Origin: an uncultured Elioraea sp.
Lineage (GTDB): Bacteria > Pseudomonadota > Alphaproteobacteria > Acetobacterales > Acetobacteraceae
Direction: 5' to 3'
Length of the DNA: 64,000 nucleotides
NCBI GenBank assembly: GCA_937928775.1
Contig: CALFVI010000009.1
Location: 1-64,000, forward strand
Shown here: in pieces, positions 10,058 to 19,003 of the stretch
Position numbering within the stretch: the first letter of the stretch is position 1
Layout: every line of letters begins with the position of its first letter
Made by a program: the position numbers and the translations under genes
The notes under the pieces: model-generated
The model's input: only the letters and a program-made list of their open reading frames with translations
The model's database searches: none
What the model was told of the DNA's origin: nothing

Positions 10058-11125
10058 ATGTCACGCGTGAGCCCGCTTCCCCATCCGCCCGTCCACGCCA
10101 GCTCGGAAGCCACCAAAGGCCCACGGCCTGCCCTCTCCGTCGTCGTGCCCGCCTTCAACGAGGAGGAGGTGCTGCCCGAGCTCCATCGTCGCCTCGCTGC
10201 GGTGATGGCGGGGATCGGCCTCCCATGGGAGGTGGTCTATGTCAACGACGGTTCACGCGACGGCACGCTTGCCGTCATGCTGTCCTTGCGCGAACGCGAC
10301 CCGCACGTCTCGGTGGTCAACCTCTCGCGCAACTTCGGCAAGGAGATTGCCCTTACCGCTGGGCTCGACCATGCCCGCGGTACCGAGGCGGTGATTGTCA
10401 TCGACGCCGACTTGCAGGACCCGCCCGAACTCATCCCCGATCTCGTGCGCGGCTGGCGTGAGGGCTACGACGTCGTCTACGCGCAGCGCCGGGCGCGCCA
10501 AGGCGAAACCTGGCTGAAGAGGGCCACCGCCGCCGCCTTCTACCGCGTCATGGAACGCCTCGGTGGGCGAGTGAAACTCCCGCGCGACACCGGCGACTTC
10601 CGTCTGATGAGCAGGCGTGCCACCGACGCGTTGTTGCAGCTGCGCGAACAACACCGGTTCATGAAGGGGCTGTTTGCCTGGATCGGCTTCCCCTCCAAGG
10701 CGGTGCTGTATGATCGCGCCCCGCGTGCGGCGGGCAGTTCCAAGTGGAACTACTGGCGGCTCTGGAATCTCTCGCTCGAGGGCATCACCAGCTTCACCGT
10801 CGCACCGCTGAAGGTCGCAACCTATCTCGGCCTGGTCTGCGCCACGGGGGCCCTCCTCTACGGCGCCTTCATGGTCGTGCACACGCTGCTCTTCGGCAAC
10901 CCCGTGCCCGGCTACCCGAGCTTAATCACCGTCATGCTCTTCCTCGGCGGGGTGCAGCTCGTCACCCTCGGCATCATCGGGGAGTATCTCGGCAGGGTAT
11001 TCAACGAGACGAAGGGTCGCCCTTTGTACATCGTCGAGCGGGCCTTGCCGGCTCGCGCTCCCTCACCCGCTGCGGCAGACGAGCACCACCCCGATCTGCC
11101 GGCAGTCTCGCGCGCCGCCGAGTAA
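10058..11125 (+). CDS. GT2 family glycosyltransferase, polyprenyl-phosphate (GtrB/DPM1-like)
   Basis: A 355-residue membrane-anchored glycosyltransferase. The GT-A domain starts LSVVVPAFNEEEVLPELHR and has the nucleotide-sugar motif VYVNDGSRDGT, the metal-binding DADLQDPPELI and the downstream NWNYWRLWNLSLEGITSF-type block. Two C-terminal transmembrane helices (ATYLGLVCATGALLYG and the VMLFLGGVQLVTLGIIG region) complete the GtrB/ArnC/DPM1 architecture. Such enzymes load undecaprenyl phosphate with glucose, mannose or aminoarabinose for later transfer by a GT-C protein; the sugar here is unknown. ATG 10058 is preferred over an in-frame start at 10004. Its 3' end overlaps the convergent DUF6311-like gene by 63 bases. 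Confidence 0.9.
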   Translation: MSRVSPLPHPPVHASSEATKGPRPALSVVVPAFNEEEVLPELHRRLAAVMAGIGLPWEVVYVNDGSRDGTLAVMLSLRERDPHVSVVNLSRNFGKEIALTAGLDHARGTEAVIVIDADLQDPPELIPDLVRGWREGYDVVYAQRRARQGETWLKRATAAAFYRVMERLGGRVKLPRDTGDFRLMSRRATDALLQLREQHRFMKGLFAWIGFPSKAVLYDRAPRAAGSSKWNYWRLWNLSLEGITSFTVAPLKVATYLGLVCATGALLYGAFMVVHTLLFGNPVPGYPSLITVMLFLGGVQLVTLGIIGEYLGRVFNETKGRPLYIVERALPARAPSPAAADEHHPDLPAVSRAAE

Positions 11126-12676
11126 AGCGCGCGCCTCGGGGAGGATCAGCCGGAGCTCGCCTGAAGCGGGAGGCAGGGCGGCGGTTTGGGCATCGCGGCA
11201 GACGGGAGGCTCAGGCCACCGCGCGAGGTGCATCGTGTTCGTGGGCTTCACCTGTTCGGAGACGAGCAGCAGAAGCTCCTGCACCCGCTCCCGCGTCGCG
11301 TGGCCCTCGAGCGGGATGCAGGGCCAGGAGGGTAGGATCGTCACCCGCTTCGCGTCCGCAATCAGGGGGCGAAGTGTGGCCGCCTCCACCGTCCAGGGCG
11401 CCCGGTGCGACGCCCATGCGGCGAGCGCTGCCCCGTTCGGCACGGCATCGACCACCTGGAGCAGCCCCAAGCAAAGAACCAGCACGGGCCCGGCATGAAA
11501 CGTCTGCGCAATGATGGCGAACGACCCGACGAGCAGCGCGTAGATGACGGGCCAGAAAAACCGGCCCGAGGAGCGGAATTGCTCGAGCGCGGCGGGCGGC
11601 GGCCCAAGGTCGAGCACGACGTGCTCTCCCACTCCGACGCGATGCGAGATGGCGAGGGCGGTCAGCCCAATGAGGGCGAGGGCAAGGCCAGCGTGACGGC
11701 GCACCACGCCGACCACGGCGCCCCATCGCGCCAGCACGACCAGCACGAGCGCCGCGATCAGCCCCATGCCAAGCCAGGCGTAGCCCTCCCAGCCGCCGAA
11801 GCCGGTGGCGTCGATCTCCTGTGTGACGTGAGGGAAGAAGATCGACCGCGCCGGCCAGACGGGCGAGAGGAGATTGAGCGCGTACCTGCCGTAGCCGCCC
11901 TCGCCTGTCGCGCCGAGGTAGCCGAACAGGACAAGTGCCACTCCGATGCAACCTGCCGCTGCCGCCACCCCGATCGCGGCTGCCATCCAACGCCGGTCTG
12001 CCCGCAACAGGAGGGTGAGGGGTGCGGCCCCCAACAGCGCCAGAACCATCGCAGCGAGGTAGGGGTGGACGAGCAGCGATGCGGGGGCGAGCACGACAGC
12101 CCAGACCCAAACCGCAACCCGGGGCTGACGCACAGCGGAAACCGACAGCCCGAGCGCCAGCAGGATGAGGAAATGCCCCATCAGCGCGGCATGGCCGTGC
12201 CGGGCAAGCCACGCCGGCGTGGCGAGCGCAGCCAGGGCGATCGCGAGGGCGGGCAGAAGCCTCTGTTCGCCCGCGCACCTGAGCGCGAACACCGCGGCGA
12301 GCGGCTGCAGCACGATCACCACCCCATGCCAGAGCCCGATGCCATGAAACGCCGGCGGCCAAACTGGGCGGAAGGCCTTCAGCAGAAGGGCAAACAGCGG
12401 AATGCCGTCGGCAAGAGCGATGTTCGTTCCCCCCTCGCCGAGACTGTGCGCGACCAGGACCGGCCACCCCCAAGGCTCGGCCAGGAAGTAGCGCTGGGCG
12501 ATGATGTGCTGGGCGAGGTCGCCGAGCCGTCGCCACTCGGGGGCGGCGGGGGGAAGCACGAAATCGCACGGCAGCAGCAGGGCGGCCGCGAGCAAGCCGA
12601 GAAGCGCCGCCACGGCGTAGCAGATCGCGCCGCTCCGACCTTCGCGCGCCGTCTCAACACGCCACAATCCCGCCAA
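11063..12676 (-). CDS. Polytopic membrane protein, DUF6311-like (copy 1)
   Basis: A 537-residue integral membrane protein with about ten hydrophobic helices and a soluble C-terminal portion containing several Cys residues. It resembles the DUF6311 group, membrane proteins of unknown activity with GT-C-like topology. It is clearly paralogous to the protein at 21310-22959: both share blocks such as ADGIPLFALLLKAF/VDAVPLLALSLKAL, GYGRYALNLLSP/GYGMTALDLLAP and a FRSSGRFFWPVIYALL/LRASERFVWPLAYTAL segment. Translation probably starts at a TTG at 12676, which has a good AAGGA ribosome site 7 bases upstream. It sits inside the polysaccharide locus but opposes its neighbours, so a role in glycan transfer or polymerisation is inference only. 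Confidence 0.75.
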   Translation of the reverse strand: MAGLWRVETAREGRSGAICYAVAALLGLLAAALLLPCDFVLPPAAPEWRRLGDLAQHIIAQRYFLAEPWGWPVLVAHSLGEGGTNIALADGIPLFALLLKAFRPVWPPAFHGIGLWHGVVIVLQPLAAVFALRCAGEQRLLPALAIALAALATPAWLARHGHAALMGHFLILLALGLSVSAVRQPRVAVWVWAVVLAPASLLVHPYLAAMVLALLGAAPLTLLLRADRRWMAAAIGVAAAAGCIGVALVLFGYLGATGEGGYGRYALNLLSPVWPARSIFFPHVTQEIDATGFGGWEGYAWLGMGLIAALVLVVLARWGAVVGVVRRHAGLALALIGLTALAISHRVGVGEHVVLDLGPPPAALEQFRSSGRFFWPVIYALLVGSFAIIAQTFHAGPVLVLCLGLLQVVDAVPNGAALAAWASHRAPWTVEAATLRPLIADAKRVTILPSWPCIPLEGHATRERVQELLLLVSEQVKPTNTMHLARWPEPPVCRDAQTAALPPASGELRLILPEARALLGGARDCRQIGVVLVCRSG

Positions 12677-12759
12677 AGCTCTGTCCTTGTCTCGACGAAG
12701 GTCCCTCCAATGATCTCAACCGTGCCGGCCGATGCGCCGGTGCGAAAGGGGTCCAACAG

Positions 12760-13518
12760 ATGTTTTCCGCCGAAATTCGCCAGGTGCTGCCGGTCGAGCA
12801 GCCGGCTGTCGCTGTCGAGCCAGGCGGTTTGCCGCTGACGGCAGCCGCGCCTGATGCGCTTCCCCCCCCGGCCAACGACATTGCCGCCACCCGCCGCCCC
12901 GGGCCGATCGCACGCGCGGTGAAGCGCGCGATCGACATCGTCGGCGCCGCCCTTCTCCTCATCGTCTTCGCCCCCATCATGCTGATCATCGCGCTCCTGG
13001 TGGCGCGTGACGGCGGCCCCGTCCTGTACGCCCACACCCGGGTCGGGCGCGGCGGCGTTCCGTTTCGCTGCCTGAAGTTCCGCAGCATGGTCGCCGATGC
13101 GGATGCCCGGCTTGCGATGCTGCTTGAGCGCGACCCGCTCGCCCGCGCAGAGTGGGAACGCACGCGCAAGCTGCGCAATGACCCTCGGGTGACGCCGATC
13201 GGCCGCTTCCTGCGCGCGACTTCGCTAGATGAACTGCCGCAGCTGTTCAATGTGCTCGCTGGCGACATGAGCCTGGTCGGGCCGCGCCCAGTGCAGCAGT
13301 CGGAGCTCGCACAGTTCTACGGCGCAGCTGCAGCGCACTACCGTGCGGTCCGCCCGGGGCTGACAGGCCCGTGGCAGATCAGCGGCCGCAGCGATACCAG
13401 CTATGCCGAGCGGGTTGCCCTCGATGTCGCCTATGTCGAGCGGTTCTCTCTGCTCGCCGACCTCCTCATTCTCCTTCGCACGCCCCTCGCCGTGCTGGCG
13501 CGCAAGGGCGCCTACTGA
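12760..13518 (+). CDS. Undecaprenyl-phosphate sugar phosphotransferase, ExoY-like
   Basis: A 252-residue polyprenyl-phosphate hexose-1-phosphate transferase that would start repeat-unit assembly by moving hexose-1-phosphate onto undecaprenyl phosphate. After a variable 50-residue leader there is KRAIDIVGAALLLIVFAPIM (one membrane helix), then the conserved core KFRSMVADADA, GRFLRATSLDELPQLFNVL, GDMSLVGPRP and RPGLTGPWQISGR. It lacks the four-helix N-terminal region of long WbaP-type enzymes, so it is the short ExoY type. ATG 12760 has an AAAGGGG ribosome site. It is the first gene of the plus-strand run that includes the flippase and glycosyltransferases. Confidence 0.93.
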   Translation: MFSAEIRQVLPVEQPAVAVEPGGLPLTAAAPDALPPPANDIAATRRPGPIARAVKRAIDIVGAALLLIVFAPIMLIIALLVARDGGPVLYAHTRVGRGGVPFRCLKFRSMVADADARLAMLLERDPLARAEWERTRKLRNDPRVTPIGRFLRATSLDELPQLFNVLAGDMSLVGPRPVQQSELAQFYGAAAAHYRAVRPGLTGPWQISGRSDTSYAERVALDVAYVERFSLLADLLILLRTPLAVLARKGAY

Positions 13519-13578
13519 CGCCGCGCTGCCGAGGCAGCGGTGCTGCGGCACCGCACCGATTGCGCTACGCCTCCCCGC

Positions 13579-15099
13579 ATGCAGAACCGCCTTCTCGGCG
13601 CCGCCGCCCCGGGTGACCAGACTGCGACCCGCCGCGTGGTTGGCGGCACGGTCTGGAACCTGCTCGGGCGTGGCCTGCCGCTGCTGGTGGCTCTCGCCCT
13701 CACCCCACCGCTCGTCTCCGCCCTTGGCATCGAACGGTGGGGCCTGTTCACCCTGGCGCTCGGTCTCGTCGGCGTGTTTGGCGTCTTCGACCTCGGCGTC
13801 GGGGCGGCACTAACCCGCACCATCGCCGACCGGTTGGGGCGAGGCGAACGAGAGGGCGAGGACGTGCTGATCGCGTCGGCCATCCTCCTCCTCATTGCCC
13901 TCAGCACCCTCCTCGCCGCCGGCCTTTGGGCGATGGTGCCTTGGCTGATGGGCCGGGCCCTGGCGGTGCCGCCAGACTTGGAGGGACAGGCGATCGCGGG
14001 ATTTCGCGTGCTGGTGGCCGCCGCCCCTCTCGTTGTGGTCAACGCTTCGCTGTGGGGTGTGCTCGCAGCGCACGGCAGGTTTCGCGGTGCCAACCTCGCC
14101 ACCATTCCGGTGGCGGTCCTGTACTATCTCGGACCGCTCCTGGTGCTTCCGGTCTGGGATTCGCTTGCCGGCGCGATGCTTGCCCTGGTTGCGGCAAGGC
14201 TTCTCAACACGATGAGCTATGCATGGCTGACGCGCGATCTTCTGCCCTTCTCCGCTTTTCGCCGCGCTCGCCTTGCGGCCGTCGTGCCGCTCTTGCGGCT
14301 CGGCGGCTGGCTCAGCCTTTCGGGTGTGCTCACGCAGGCAAGCCTCTATCTCGACCGGTTCCTCATCGGCGCCTTCCTTTCGCTGTCCGCGGTCGCGTTC
14401 TACGCCACCCCACTCGACCTTGCGATGCGGCTCTGGATCCTGCCCGTTGCGGTGGCGCAGGCGCTGATGCCGGCCCTTGCCTCCAGCTTCCGGGCACGGC
14501 CGGAGGAGACGGCGCGGCTGACGCGCCGGGGCGCACTGCTGATCAGCGCGCTCGTGCTGGCCGGATCGATCGTGCTGTCGGGCGGGGCGGAGACGCTACT
14601 TCGAGTATGGCTTGGCCCGGCCTTTGCCGAAGGCGGGGCGGGCGTGCTCCGCATTGTGGCGGTGGGGATCCTGTTCTCCTGCGCCTCCTTCGCTCCGGGC
14701 AGCCTGCTCGAGGCGATCGGCCGGCCGGACGTCACGGCACGGCTGCAGGCGGCGGTTGCTCTCGTTTCGATTCCGCTTCTTTTGCTTCTTCTTCGCGCGG
14801 GGGGGATCGAGGGTGCTGCACTCGCCTGGGCCTTGCGCTGCGCCGGAGAGTGGGCGAGCCGCAACTGGCTCGCATCGCGTCTCTATCCGCCAGCCGCCAC
14901 GGCGCTCCACCGTTCGGCCATTCCAATTGGCGCAGCGGGAACAGTGCTGGCGATCGCCTCGGCGCTCTCCCCCCCCGTACGCCTCGTCCTGCTTGCCGGC
15001 GCCGCTGGTCTCTTCGCTGGCCTCGCACTCCGGGCCCTCGATCCGGACGAGCGCGCCGCGCTGCGCCGGCCCATGCACCTGCTTCGCGCCACGCGATGA
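13579..15099 (+). CDS. Polysaccharide flippase, Wzx/MOP superfamily
   Basis: A 506-residue integral membrane protein with about 12-14 hydrophobic helices from end to end. The N terminus GGTVWNLLGRGLPLLVALAL, a following FDLGVGAAL-type motif and internal pseudo-repeats resemble O-antigen and exopolysaccharide flippases, which turn lipid-linked repeat units to the periplasmic face. Start ATG 13579 is preferred to a GTG at 13540. Its stop overlaps the start of the next glycosyltransferase as ATGA, indicating translational coupling. The sugar substrate cannot be read from sequence. Confidence 0.88.
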   Translation: MQNRLLGAAAPGDQTATRRVVGGTVWNLLGRGLPLLVALALTPPLVSALGIERWGLFTLALGLVGVFGVFDLGVGAALTRTIADRLGRGEREGEDVLIASAILLLIALSTLLAAGLWAMVPWLMGRALAVPPDLEGQAIAGFRVLVAAAPLVVVNASLWGVLAAHGRFRGANLATIPVAVLYYLGPLLVLPVWDSLAGAMLALVAARLLNTMSYAWLTRDLLPFSAFRRARLAAVVPLLRLGGWLSLSGVLTQASLYLDRFLIGAFLSLSAVAFYATPLDLAMRLWILPVAVAQALMPALASSFRARPEETARLTRRGALLISALVLAGSIVLSGGAETLLRVWLGPAFAEGGAGVLRIVAVGILFSCASFAPGSLLEAIGRPDVTARLQAAVALVSIPLLLLLLRAGGIEGAALAWALRCAGEWASRNWLASRLYPPAATALHRSAIPIGAAGTVLAIASALSPPVRLVLLAGAAGLFAGLALRALDPDERAALRRPMHLLRATR

Positions 15100-16163
15100 G
15101 GCTCGTGATCAACGGCCGCTTCCTCGCCCAGGCCGTGACGGGCGTGCAACGGGTCGCGCGCGAACTGGTCGCCGCCGCCGATGCGCTCGCCGCGGAGGGG
15201 CTCTGGCCCTCCTCCCGCCTCGTCGCCCCGCCGGCTGTGGACCTGCCCAGCCTGCGGGCGATCGTGGCCGAGACCGTGGGTCCCCTGTCCGGCCAAGCCT
15301 GGGAGCAGCTCGCTCTGCCGCGCGCCGCACGCGGAGCCTGGCTGCTCAACCTCGGCAATACCGCCCCTCTCGCCGCCCGTGCCCGGCAGACAGTGCTGAT
15401 CCACGATGCCGGGGCCTTCGACACGCCCACCTCCTACAGCCTCGCCTTCCGCACCTGGTATCGGCTGCTCCAGCGCGCGGTCGCACGATCGGGCGCGCGC
15501 ATCGTCACGGTCTCACAGTTTTCGCGCGGACGCATCGCTGCCGCCTTGGGGCTCGACCCGGCGGCCATCGCCGTGATTGCGGAGGGGGCGGAGCACATCC
15601 TGCGCGAGGCGGCGGATCCTGCAGTGCTGGCGCGCAACGGTCTGGTGCCACGCCGCTATGTTCTCGCCGTCGGCACCGGGGCGGCGCACAAGAACCTCTC
15701 GCTGCTCGCCGCCGCACGCGGCTTCCTCGCCGACCGAGGCCTTGCCCTTGCCATCGCCGGACGAGCCGACCCGGCCGTGTTCCGGCCTGCAGGCGCCCTC
15801 GAAGGCGCGATCTTGGTTGGGCGCGTGAGCGATGGCGAACTGCGCGCTCTCTACGAGAACGCCGCCGCCCTGCTGTTTCCATCCCGCTACGAAGGATTCG
15901 GCCTGCCGCCGCTCGAGGCCATGGCCTGCGGCTGCCCGGTGATTGCTGGCGAAGCGGGAGCCGTGCCGGAGGTGGTCGGGGAGGATGCGCTGCTCTTTCC
16001 GCCCGACGACGCACGCGCTCTGATCGCCGCCCTCGATCGCCTCCTCGGCGATGCCGCCCTCGCCAATCGCTTGCGCGAAGGCGGACGGCGGCGTGCGGCG
16101 CGCTACACGTGGCGGGCCGCGGCAGAGGCCTTGCGCGACACCCTACCGGAGACTGCGCGGTGA
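15096..16163 (+). CDS. GT4 family glycosyltransferase
   Basis: A 355-residue retaining glycosyltransferase with the GT-B fold. The N-terminal acceptor domain starts LVINGRFLAQAVTGVQRVARE, a start seen in mannosyltransferases of the WbdA/MtfB type. The C-terminal donor domain holds YVLAVGTGAAHKNL and the family E-x7-E motif in EGFGLPPLEAMACGCPVI. The ATG at 15096 overlaps the flippase stop by four bases and its own stop overlaps the next gene as GTGA. It probably adds one sugar to the lipid-linked repeat unit; mannose is plausible because manC is in the same window, but that is inference. Confidence 0.9.
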   Translation: MRLVINGRFLAQAVTGVQRVARELVAAADALAAEGLWPSSRLVAPPAVDLPSLRAIVAETVGPLSGQAWEQLALPRAARGAWLLNLGNTAPLAARARQTVLIHDAGAFDTPTSYSLAFRTWYRLLQRAVARSGARIVTVSQFSRGRIAAALGLDPAAIAVIAEGAEHILREAADPAVLARNGLVPRRYVLAVGTGAAHKNLSLLAAARGFLADRGLALAIAGRADPAVFRPAGALEGAILVGRVSDGELRALYENAAALLFPSRYEGFGLPPLEAMACGCPVIAGEAGAVPEVVGEDALLFPPDDARALIAALDRLLGDAALANRLREGGRRRAARYTWRAAAEALRDTLPETAR

Positions 16164-17287
16164 AGGTCGCCATCGTGCATGAATGGCTCGACACATACGC
16201 AGGGTCCGAACGGGTGCTTGAGCAGATGCTGGCGGTGTTTCCCGAGGCGGATCTCTATGCGCTCTGCGACTTCCTGCCAGAAGCGGAGCGCGCCTTCCTC
16301 GGGGGTCGCACACCGCGCACCACCTTCATCCAGCGCCTGCCTTTCGCGCGGCGGTACTTCCGCACTTATCTCGGGTTGATGCCGCTTGCGATCGAAAGCC
16401 TCGACCTCGCGGGTTACGACCTCGTGCTCTCTTCCTCGCATGCGGTCGCCAAGGGCGCGATCACCGGCCCCGGTACCGTGCACATCGCCTATGTGCACTC
16501 GCCCATGCGCTATGCGTGGGACCTGCAGGCGCAATATCTGCGCGAGACTGGCCTGGAGCGGGGCATCAAGGGCGCCTATGTGCGCTGGCTGCTGCACCGG
16601 CTGAGGCTATGGGACCAGGCGAGTGCGGCCCGGCCCGATGCGATCCTCGCCAACTCCAGCTACGTTGCGGAACGGATCCGCAAAGCCTGGCGACGCGAGG
16701 CCGAGGTTCTGCACCCGCCGGTCGATACGGAGGCGTTCTCGGTCGGAACCGAGCCACGCACGCACTACCTCGTCGCGTCCCGGCTTGTGCCCTACAAGCG
16801 GGTCGATCTCGTCGCAGCCGCCTTCCGGCGCATGCCTGATCGCCGCCTTGTCGTGGTCGGTGACGGGCCGCAGGAAGCCCAGGTGCGGGCAGCTGCGGCG
16901 GGTGCCCCGAACATCGAGGTTCGCGGCCATGTGCCACGCGCCGAACTTGTTCGCTTGATGCAGTCTGCGCGCGCTTTTGTCTTCGCCGCCGAAGAGGATT
17001 TCGGCATCGCACTTGTCGAGGCGCAGGCCTGTGGCACGCCGCTCATCGCCTTCGGTCGCGGGGGCGCACGCGATATCGTGCGAACCCCCGAGATGGGCGG
17101 GCCAGCCACGGGCCTCCTGTTCGCGGAACAGTCGGTGGAGGCGATCGTCGCCGCGGTTGAGCGGTTCGAGCGCGAGGCTTCGCTGTTCACCCCTGCCACC
17201 TGCCGAGCCAATGCGGAGCGTTTCTCCATCGCGCGCTTCCGCCAAGGCCTGCGCGACGCCATCGCGCGCCGTCTCGCTCATGCGTGA
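16160..17287 (+). CDS. GT4 family glycosyltransferase
   Basis: A 375-residue GT-B fold glycosyltransferase starting VKVAIVHEWLDTYAGSERVL, a form common in exopolysaccharide and colanic-acid-like loci. The donor-binding half has ASRLVPYKRVDLVAAAF, a VVGDGP motif and the E-x7-E motif in EEDFGIALVEAQACGTPLI. GTG 16160 overlaps the previous stop (GTGA), and its end overlaps the next gene by eight bases. It is part of the coupled run of four glycosyltransferases; the donor sugar is unknown. Confidence 0.9.
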   Translation: MKVAIVHEWLDTYAGSERVLEQMLAVFPEADLYALCDFLPEAERAFLGGRTPRTTFIQRLPFARRYFRTYLGLMPLAIESLDLAGYDLVLSSSHAVAKGAITGPGTVHIAYVHSPMRYAWDLQAQYLRETGLERGIKGAYVRWLLHRLRLWDQASAARPDAILANSSYVAERIRKAWRREAEVLHPPVDTEAFSVGTEPRTHYLVASRLVPYKRVDLVAAAFRRMPDRRLVVVGDGPQEAQVRAAAAGAPNIEVRGHVPRAELVRLMQSARAFVFAAEEDFGIALVEAQACGTPLIAFGRGGARDIVRTPEMGGPATGLLFAEQSVEAIVAAVERFEREASLFTPATCRANAERFSIARFRQGLRDAIARRLAHA

Positions 17288-18128
17288 CCCACGCTTCTCC
17301 CTGATCGTCGCCACCCTCGGCCGCGATGTCGAACTCGCCTCCCTGCTCGACAGCGTGGTCGCGCAAGGGCGCGCGGAGGTCGAGGTGATCGTGGTCGACC
17401 AGAACCCGGACGACCGTCTCGTGCCGGTCCTCGTGCCGTTTCGCGACCGCCTTCAGCTCCTCCATCTCCGCACGCCGCGCCCGCACGCGAACGCCGCGCG
17501 CAACCTGGGCCTGAAGCATGCGCGCGGCGACCTCGTCGCCTTCCCCGACGACGACTGCCTCCTTCCCGTGGGCGTGCTCGCTTGGGTCGATCGCACCTTC
17601 CGCGACGACCCGGCCCTCGCCGTGCTGACCGGCCCCGCAGTGTCTCCCTCCGGCGGATTGGGGTCCGGCCGCTGGCGCCGCGAAGGCGGCGTGATCGATC
17701 TGCGCACCGTCTGGACCAGCGTGATCGAGTTCAACCTCTGGCTCAGGCGCGAGGTGGCTCAGGCCTTGGGTGGCTTCGACGAACGCCTCGGCCCAGGCAC
17801 GCGCTTCGGGTCTGCGGAGGGCAACGACCTTGTCGCGCGCGCGATCCGCGCCGGTCATCGCGCCGTCTATGACCCACGGCTGCACGTGATCCATCCCGAC
17901 AAGCGGCGGACCGAGATCGCCGCTGCCCGTGCCCGCGTCTACGGCGCGGGGCTCGGCCTCGTGTTGCGACGCCACGCGCCGCTGTCGTCGACCCTGACGT
18001 TTCTCGTCCGCCCCCTAGGCGGCCTCCTCAGGGCCTTGCTTTGGCGCGAGACACTCGAGGCGCGCTACTTCGCGGCGACGTTGCGGGGACGCATCGAGGG
18101 CCTGCTCGCGTCGCGGGAGGGGCATTGA
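17280..18128 (+). CDS. GT2 family glycosyltransferase
   Basis: A 282-residue GT-A fold enzyme. The N terminus FSLIVATLGRDVELASLLDS, VVDQNPDDR and the metal-binding FPDDDCLLP (around residue 85) are typical of GT2. The acceptor-side block GGFDERLGPGTRFGSAEGND follows. The last 50 residues are hydrophobic and basic and may associate with the membrane. ATG 17280 lies inside the end of the preceding gene, so translation is coupled. Together with the next gene it forms a tandem pair of GT2 enzymes. Confidence 0.88.
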   Translation: MRDPRFSLIVATLGRDVELASLLDSVVAQGRAEVEVIVVDQNPDDRLVPVLVPFRDRLQLLHLRTPRPHANAARNLGLKHARGDLVAFPDDDCLLPVGVLAWVDRTFRDDPALAVLTGPAVSPSGGLGSGRWRREGGVIDLRTVWTSVIEFNLWLRREVAQALGGFDERLGPGTRFGSAEGNDLVARAIRAGHRAVYDPRLHVIHPDKRRTEIAAARARVYGAGLGLVLRRHAPLSSTLTFLVRPLGGLLRALLWRETLEARYFAATLRGRIEGLLASREGH

Positions 18129-18130
18129 CC

Positions 18131-19000
18131 ATGCGGCTCGCCATCGGCATCGCCACCCGCGGCAGGCCAGCCATCCTGGCCGAAACCATCGATGAACTCT
18201 CGCGCCAGACGCGGCTGGCGGATGAGCTTCTTATCTGCCATGTCAGCCCGGAGGATGTCGGCGATCTGCCGCACCATCGTCCCGACATCCGCTTCCTCCG
18301 CACCACCCCCGGCCTGCCGCGGCAGCGTAACGCGATCCTCGAGGCGACGGCGGCCGACATCCTCCTTTTCCTCGATGACGACTTCTTCCCGGCTCCCACC
18401 TATCTCGCCGTGCTCGAGCGCGTTTTTGTGGCGCATCCGGAGTGCGTGGTCGCCACCGGCACCGTGATCGCGGACGGAGCGAAAGGCCCGGGCATCACGC
18501 CCGCCGAGGCACGCGCCCTGCTCGCCGCCGACCGCCGGCCTGCGGACCCTCTCGCCGTTACGCCGCACTTCAACGGCTATGGCTGCAATATGGCGGTGCG
18601 CCTGGACGTGGTGCGACGGACGGGCGTGCGCGTCGACGAACGACTTCCTCTCTACGCCTGGTATGAGGACATTGACTTCACGCGCGCGCTCGGCCGCCAT
18701 GGCTCAATCCTCCGCCTCGCGGGGGCGCGTGGGGTGCATCTCGGCGTAAAGCAGGCACGCACACCTGGGGTCAGGCTCGGCTACAGCCAGGTGATCAACC
18801 CGATCTATCTCGCGCGCAAGGGCACCTTTCCCTGGAGCCACGCCATTCCCTCGGCTGCGCGCCACCTCGCCATCAACGCGGCGCGCTCGCTCTTTCCCGA
18901 ACCGCACATCGACCGCTTCGGTCGCCTGAAAGGCAATGTTCGCGGCTTGCTCGATCTCGCGCGCGGACGGGTGGAGCCGGAACGCGCTCTCGCCCTCTGA
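18131..19000 (+). CDS. GT2 family glycosyltransferase
   Basis: A 289-residue GT-A fold glycosyltransferase beginning MRLAIGIATRGRPAILAETI. The DxD-type motif is LFLDDDFFPAPTY near residue 80, and the acceptor block has NGYGCNMAVR, LPLYAWYEDIDF and GVHLGVKQART. It starts two bases after the previous stop. It is the last gene of the plus-strand glycosyltransferase run and converges on the ElyC/YdcF-like gene with only three bases between stops. Confidence 0.88.
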   Translation: MRLAIGIATRGRPAILAETIDELSRQTRLADELLICHVSPEDVGDLPHHRPDIRFLRTTPGLPRQRNAILEATAADILLFLDDDFFPAPTYLAVLERVFVAHPECVVATGTVIADGAKGPGITPAEARALLAADRRPADPLAVTPHFNGYGCNMAVRLDVVRRTGVRVDERLPLYAWYEDIDFTRALGRHGSILRLAGARGVHLGVKQARTPGVRLGYSQVINPIYLARKGTFPWSHAIPSAARHLAINAARSLFPEPHIDRFGRLKGNVRGLLDLARGRVEPERALAL

Positions 19001-19003
19001 GCA

